Origin: DAHUXD01 sp963736455
GTDB taxonomy: Bacteria > Acidobacteriota > Thermoanaerobaculia > UBA5066 > Gp7-AA6
DNA: 64,000 bases
Direction: 5' to 3'
Assembly: GCA_963736455.1 (NCBI GenBank)
Contig: CAVTON010000002.1
Location: forward strand, 868,001 to 932,000
Both the position numbers and the translations under genes were made by a program. Positions within the stretch are counted from its first letter, which is position 1. Each line of letters opens with the position of its first letter. Under the pieces are notes generated by a model. The model searched no databases. It saw only the letters and a list, made by a program, of their open reading frames with translations, and was not told the origin of the DNA. Below are positions 61,401-64,000 of this stretch, in pieces.

Positions 61401-62812
61401 GGCGTCGCCTTCGGATCCGCCGTCGCGTCGACCCGCAGCGTGACCCGAAACTCCGTCATCCCCGGCCGGGAATCGACCTCGATCTGGCCGTCGTTGTGCC
61501 GCACGAGCCGCCGGACGATGTCGAGACCGAGCCCGGTTCCCTCGCCGGCCGGCTTGGTCGTGAAGAAGGGATCGAAGATGCGGTCGCGGATGTCGGACGG
61601 GATGCCGGGCCCATTGTCCGCGATCCGGACGAGGACGCTGGCGGTGTCCCGTTCGGCCCGGACGTCCACCCGCCCCGACTCGGGAACGGCGTCGAGCGCA
61701 TTGTCGATGAGATTTCCCCAGATCTGGTTGAGCTCGCCGGCGAACCCCCGCACGCGCGGCAGGTTCGCATCGAGCTGGATCGACACCGCGACCGACTTCG
61801 CGCGGGCCTTCGACTTCAGCACCGCGACCGTGTTGGCCAGGCTCTTCGCGAGGTCGACGGGCTCGGCGGCCGCCGCCTGGTCCATGTGCGTGAAGCCCTT
61901 GATCGCCAGGACCAGGCCGGCGATGCGCGTGCCCGCCTCCTGGATCTCGGCGGCGAGCTGGCGGACGGAGCAGCCCGACGCGGCCCAGTGCAACGCGGCG
62001 TTGAGCGCCGGGCCGCGGACGGCCGCGGCGAGCCGGTCGAGCGCATCCATGGTCACGCCGGTCTCGGAAAGCGCCTCCGACGCGGTGTCGTCGAGGCCGT
62101 GATCGCGGAGCCAGTCGGCGATTGCTTCCTCGCGCTCGGAGCGCTCGATGGGGGAGCGCACGCCGTGCTCCGGAGCGACCGCGCAGGCGTTGCGCACGGC
62201 GTCCACCGCGTCGAACTGGACCTCGGTGAGGCCCGAGGCGCACAGCACGCGCGTCGCCTGCTCGACGTCGTCGAGCCGGGTCCCGAGGAGGGACGCGCTC
62301 CGTTCGATGGCGGCGGAGGGATTGTTCAGCTCGTGGGCGAGCCCCGCGGACAGGCGCCCGAGCGAGACGAGCTTCTCGTCGTGCAGCTCGTTCGACGTGA
62401 AGTCGCGCGCGCGGTCGACCATCCGGTGCACGAGGATCGCGGTCAGCTCGGGACACTCGATCGGCATGGCGCGCATGTGCGCGCGCGGCAGGATGAATAC
62501 CTCGCACGGCTCCTGGGCGAATGAATTTCCGGGCGAGTTGACGAGGCGGGAGTAGGGGAGCATCCCGGTCACGTCCCCCGCCTGCCAGTCCGCGAGCTTC
62601 TTCGGAGCGCCGCCCTTGTCCAGGAAGATCGCCATGCGGCCGACGAGGATCGCGTACATTCCGTCGACCGGCGCCCCCTTGTGTGCGAGCTGCTCTCCGA
62701 CGACGAGGCTCTGGACGCGCCCGCGCGCGACGAGCCACGCGAGCTCCTCGCGGGGCGCGGCGCCGAGGGTCCTGTGGTTCGCGAGGCGATCGACGAGATC
62801 GGTCTCGGTCAT
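61397..62812 (-). CDS. Histidine kinase with cyclic-nucleotide-binding domain
   Basis: A 471-residue soluble kinase. Residues about 8-130 are a cNMP-binding beta barrel (GEQLAHKGAPVDGMYAILVG, WQAGDVTGMLP); the usual phosphate-binding Arg is not obvious, so the ligand may differ. Residues about 145-470 form a kinase: H-box KLVSLGRLSAGLAHELNNP with His160, N-box QIWGNLIDNALDAVP, G1 ADNGPGIPSDI, F-box FFTTKPAGEGTGLGL. A long insert follows the H-box. It overlaps the response-regulator/TrxR gene and probably senses a redox or nucleotide state for it. The start is ATG 62812. Confidence 0.9.
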   Translation of the reverse strand: MTETDLVDRLANHRTLGAAPREELAWLVARGRVQSLVVGEQLAHKGAPVDGMYAILVGRMAIFLDKGGAPKKLADWQAGDVTGMLPYSRLVNSPGNSFAQEPCEVFILPRAHMRAMPIECPELTAILVHRMVDRARDFTSNELHDEKLVSLGRLSAGLAHELNNPSAAIERSASLLGTRLDDVEQATRVLCASGLTEVQFDAVDAVRNACAVAPEHGVRSPIERSEREEAIADWLRDHGLDDTASEALSETGVTMDALDRLAAAVRGPALNAALHWAASGCSVRQLAAEIQEAGTRIAGLVLAIKGFTHMDQAAAAEPVDLAKSLANTVAVLKSKARAKSVAVSIQLDANLPRVRGFAGELNQIWGNLIDNALDAVPESGRVDVRAERDTASVLVRIADNGPGIPSDIRDRIFDPFFTTKPAGEGTGLGLDIVRRLVRHNDGQIEVDSRPGMTEFRVTLRVDATADPKATP

Positions 62813-62874
62813 GAGATCGACACCAGGGGTCGAATCCTACATCGGGCGGCGCGGCCGGCCGGACGCGTGCGGCG

Positions 62875-64000
62875 CTACTTCGCGGCCGCGACGAGCTTCT
62901 GAAAGCGCGGGTTGCTGCGGAGCGGATCGAAGTTGGGGTCGATCTTCAGCCACCGGGGCGAAAGGTAGTACGGGATCTTCAGGAGAGCCTCCAGACGGTC
63001 GATCGCTTTCTCCGGCTCGCCGACCAGGATGGCGATCCGAACGAGCTGGTGTTGATAGTAGGGTCCCGTGCGCGCCTGCTGGCTCACGGGCGCGAGCGCC
63101 TCCCCGCGCTCGCCTTCGCGAAGGGCCTCTTCTTCCCGTCCCAGATACGCGAGCGAGAGAGCCAGGGACACGCGACGCCCCGCGTCGTCCGGGGCCTCCT
63201 GCACCTGCTCCGCGAAGGCCTTCACGGCCTCCTCGGCGTACTTCTTGACGTTCGCGGTTTCGCCGCGGAGACCGTAGGCCTGGGCGAGCACGATGGCCCA
63301 GGTGGCCCGGTCGCCGTCGAACGCGGCGGGCGTGAGCCGCAGGGCGAGATCCCGCTGCGGCTCGTCGAGGACCCACCCGAGGTCGTTGATGTACGACAGG
63401 TACGCCACGAGAGCGACCGGCTCGACCTCTCGAGGCGCGGCTTTCAGCGCGGCCCTCGCGCCCGCCAAATCTCCTTCGCCGAGATAGCTCATCGCGTGGT
63501 TCTCGATCAGGCGCAGGTTCGCCGGGGCGATGGCCAGCCCCCGCTCCAACGCTTCGCGGGCTTCCGGATAACGCCGAAGCCGCAGCAGCGCGGAGCCGAT
63601 CGACGTCCAGAGCGTGACGGAACGTGGATCGACCCGCTCGGCCTCCCGGAAGTGCTCGACCGCTGATTCCCACCGACCGAGCTCCTGCTCGGCCAGAGCC
63701 GTTCCTCGGAGAAGGTCGGCATTCCCGGGAGCTGTGCGCTGCCCCTTCGTGAATTCGTCGAGGGAGCGCCGGTTGTCGTTCTCGACCAGCCGCCAATACG
63801 TCCCGAGCGCCGCGTACCCCTCCGGCCGGTTCGGGAACAGCGCCACCGCCTTGTCGGCCGCATCTTTCGCTCGCCGCGCCACCTCGCGGGTCGGCACCGA
63901 GTCCGCGTATCGGATCGAGGCGGCCTCCGAGAGGCGACTCCACGCCAGAAGAAAGCCGGGATCGTGCGCGACCGCGTCCTCATAGAACTCGAACGCCTTA
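62875..64000 (-). CDS. TPR-repeat protein, C-terminal part (5' end outside window)
   Basis: The frame is open to the window edge, so only the last roughly 375 residues are seen. They contain several TPR units (FEFYEDAVAHDPGFLLAWSR, AVALFPNRPEGYAALGTYW, AVEHFREAERVDPRSVTLW, ALERGLAIAPANLRLIENHA) and the end LKIDPNFDPLRSNPRFQKLV. That end is the same as in large Ser/Thr kinase-TPR proteins such as the one ending at 59731. The missing part is therefore probably a kinase and TolB-like domain (inference). A GTG at 63897 is not the likely start, because TPR sequence continues upstream of it. Confidence 0.82.
   Translation of the reverse strand, partial: KAFEFYEDAVAHDPGFLLAWSRLSEAASIRYADSVPTREVARRAKDAADKAVALFPNRPEGYAALGTYWRLVENDNRRSLDEFTKGQRTAPGNADLLRGTALAEQELGRWESAVEHFREAERVDPRSVTLWTSIGSALLRLRRYPEAREALERGLAIAPANLRLIENHAMSYLGEGDLAGARAALKAAPREVEPVALVAYLSYINDLGWVLDEPQRDLALRLTPAAFDGDRATWAIVLAQAYGLRGETANVKKYAEEAVKAFAEQVQEAPDDAGRRVSLALSLAYLGREEEALREGERGEALAPVSQQARTGPYYQHQLVRIAILVGEPEKAIDRLEALLKIPYYLSPRWLKIDPNFDPLRSNPRFQKLVAAAK

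Overview
The window looks like chromosomal DNA of a high-GC (by eye about two thirds) Gram-negative bacterium, most likely an acidobacterium of the Thermoanaerobaculia type. The basis is the combination of an exosortase of the XrtH type, two large Ser/Thr kinases fused to beta-propeller or TPR sensor domains, a response-regulator/thioredoxin-reductase fusion, LytS/LytTR systems, a TonB protein and outer-membrane barrel proteins. This assignment is an inference; there is no rRNA in the window. I see no transposase, integrase, phage gene or CRISPR array. The clearly broken gene is a 5'-truncated porin, and several enzymes are intact in length but have lost catalytic residues.

Layout. 1-6549: end of a radical SAM/SPASM gene, convergent with a four-gene surface-polysaccharide or membrane-glycosylation operon coupled by 4-nt overlaps. 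6670-11093: a LytTR response regulator, a degenerate LytS-like kinase, an intact LytS kinase and a serine-hydrolase homologue without catalytic residues. 11449-14359: molybdate operon (HTH-TOBE regulator, modA, modB, modC). 14418-16412: porin remnant, TonB protein, tRNA-Thr(CGU). 16617-23175: smc, formate-THF ligase, FHA/Fis regulator. 23180-27115: a tightly coupled operon of an active ketosynthase, a ketosynthase-like partner lacking Cys/His/His, a thioesterase, exosortase H and a membrane protein. 27187-36743: dCMP deaminase, PilZ response regulator, SDR, membrane hydrolase, M1 peptidase pair, ligA, HdeD and small proteins. 36766-41427: folP-cdaA-cdaR-glmM-HAD (c-di-AMP and cell-wall precursor operon). 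41596-45753: a secreted helical protein, a second LytS/LytTR pair, GNAT, tautomerase, DinB. 45819-49369: tilS-hpt-ftsH, with an altered hpt. 49405-54591: outer-membrane barrel, lipoprotein, VOC protein, acyltransferase, patatin. 54622-64000: two divergent Ser/Thr kinases, then a cNMP-sensing histidine kinase coupled to the response-regulator/TrxR fusion, then the end of a TPR protein.

Expression signals are unusual and consistent. Eleven genes or operons, plus a short leader ORF, have a TANNNT hexamer 6-10 nt before the start codon and no Shine-Dalgarno sequence, which is the signature of leaderless transcripts. Most operon-internal genes instead overlap their upstream neighbour by ATGA or GTGA. 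Three genes appear to start with CTG inside a CTGA overlap, where standard gene callers would misplace the start. Intergenic spaces carry several families of palindromic repeats.
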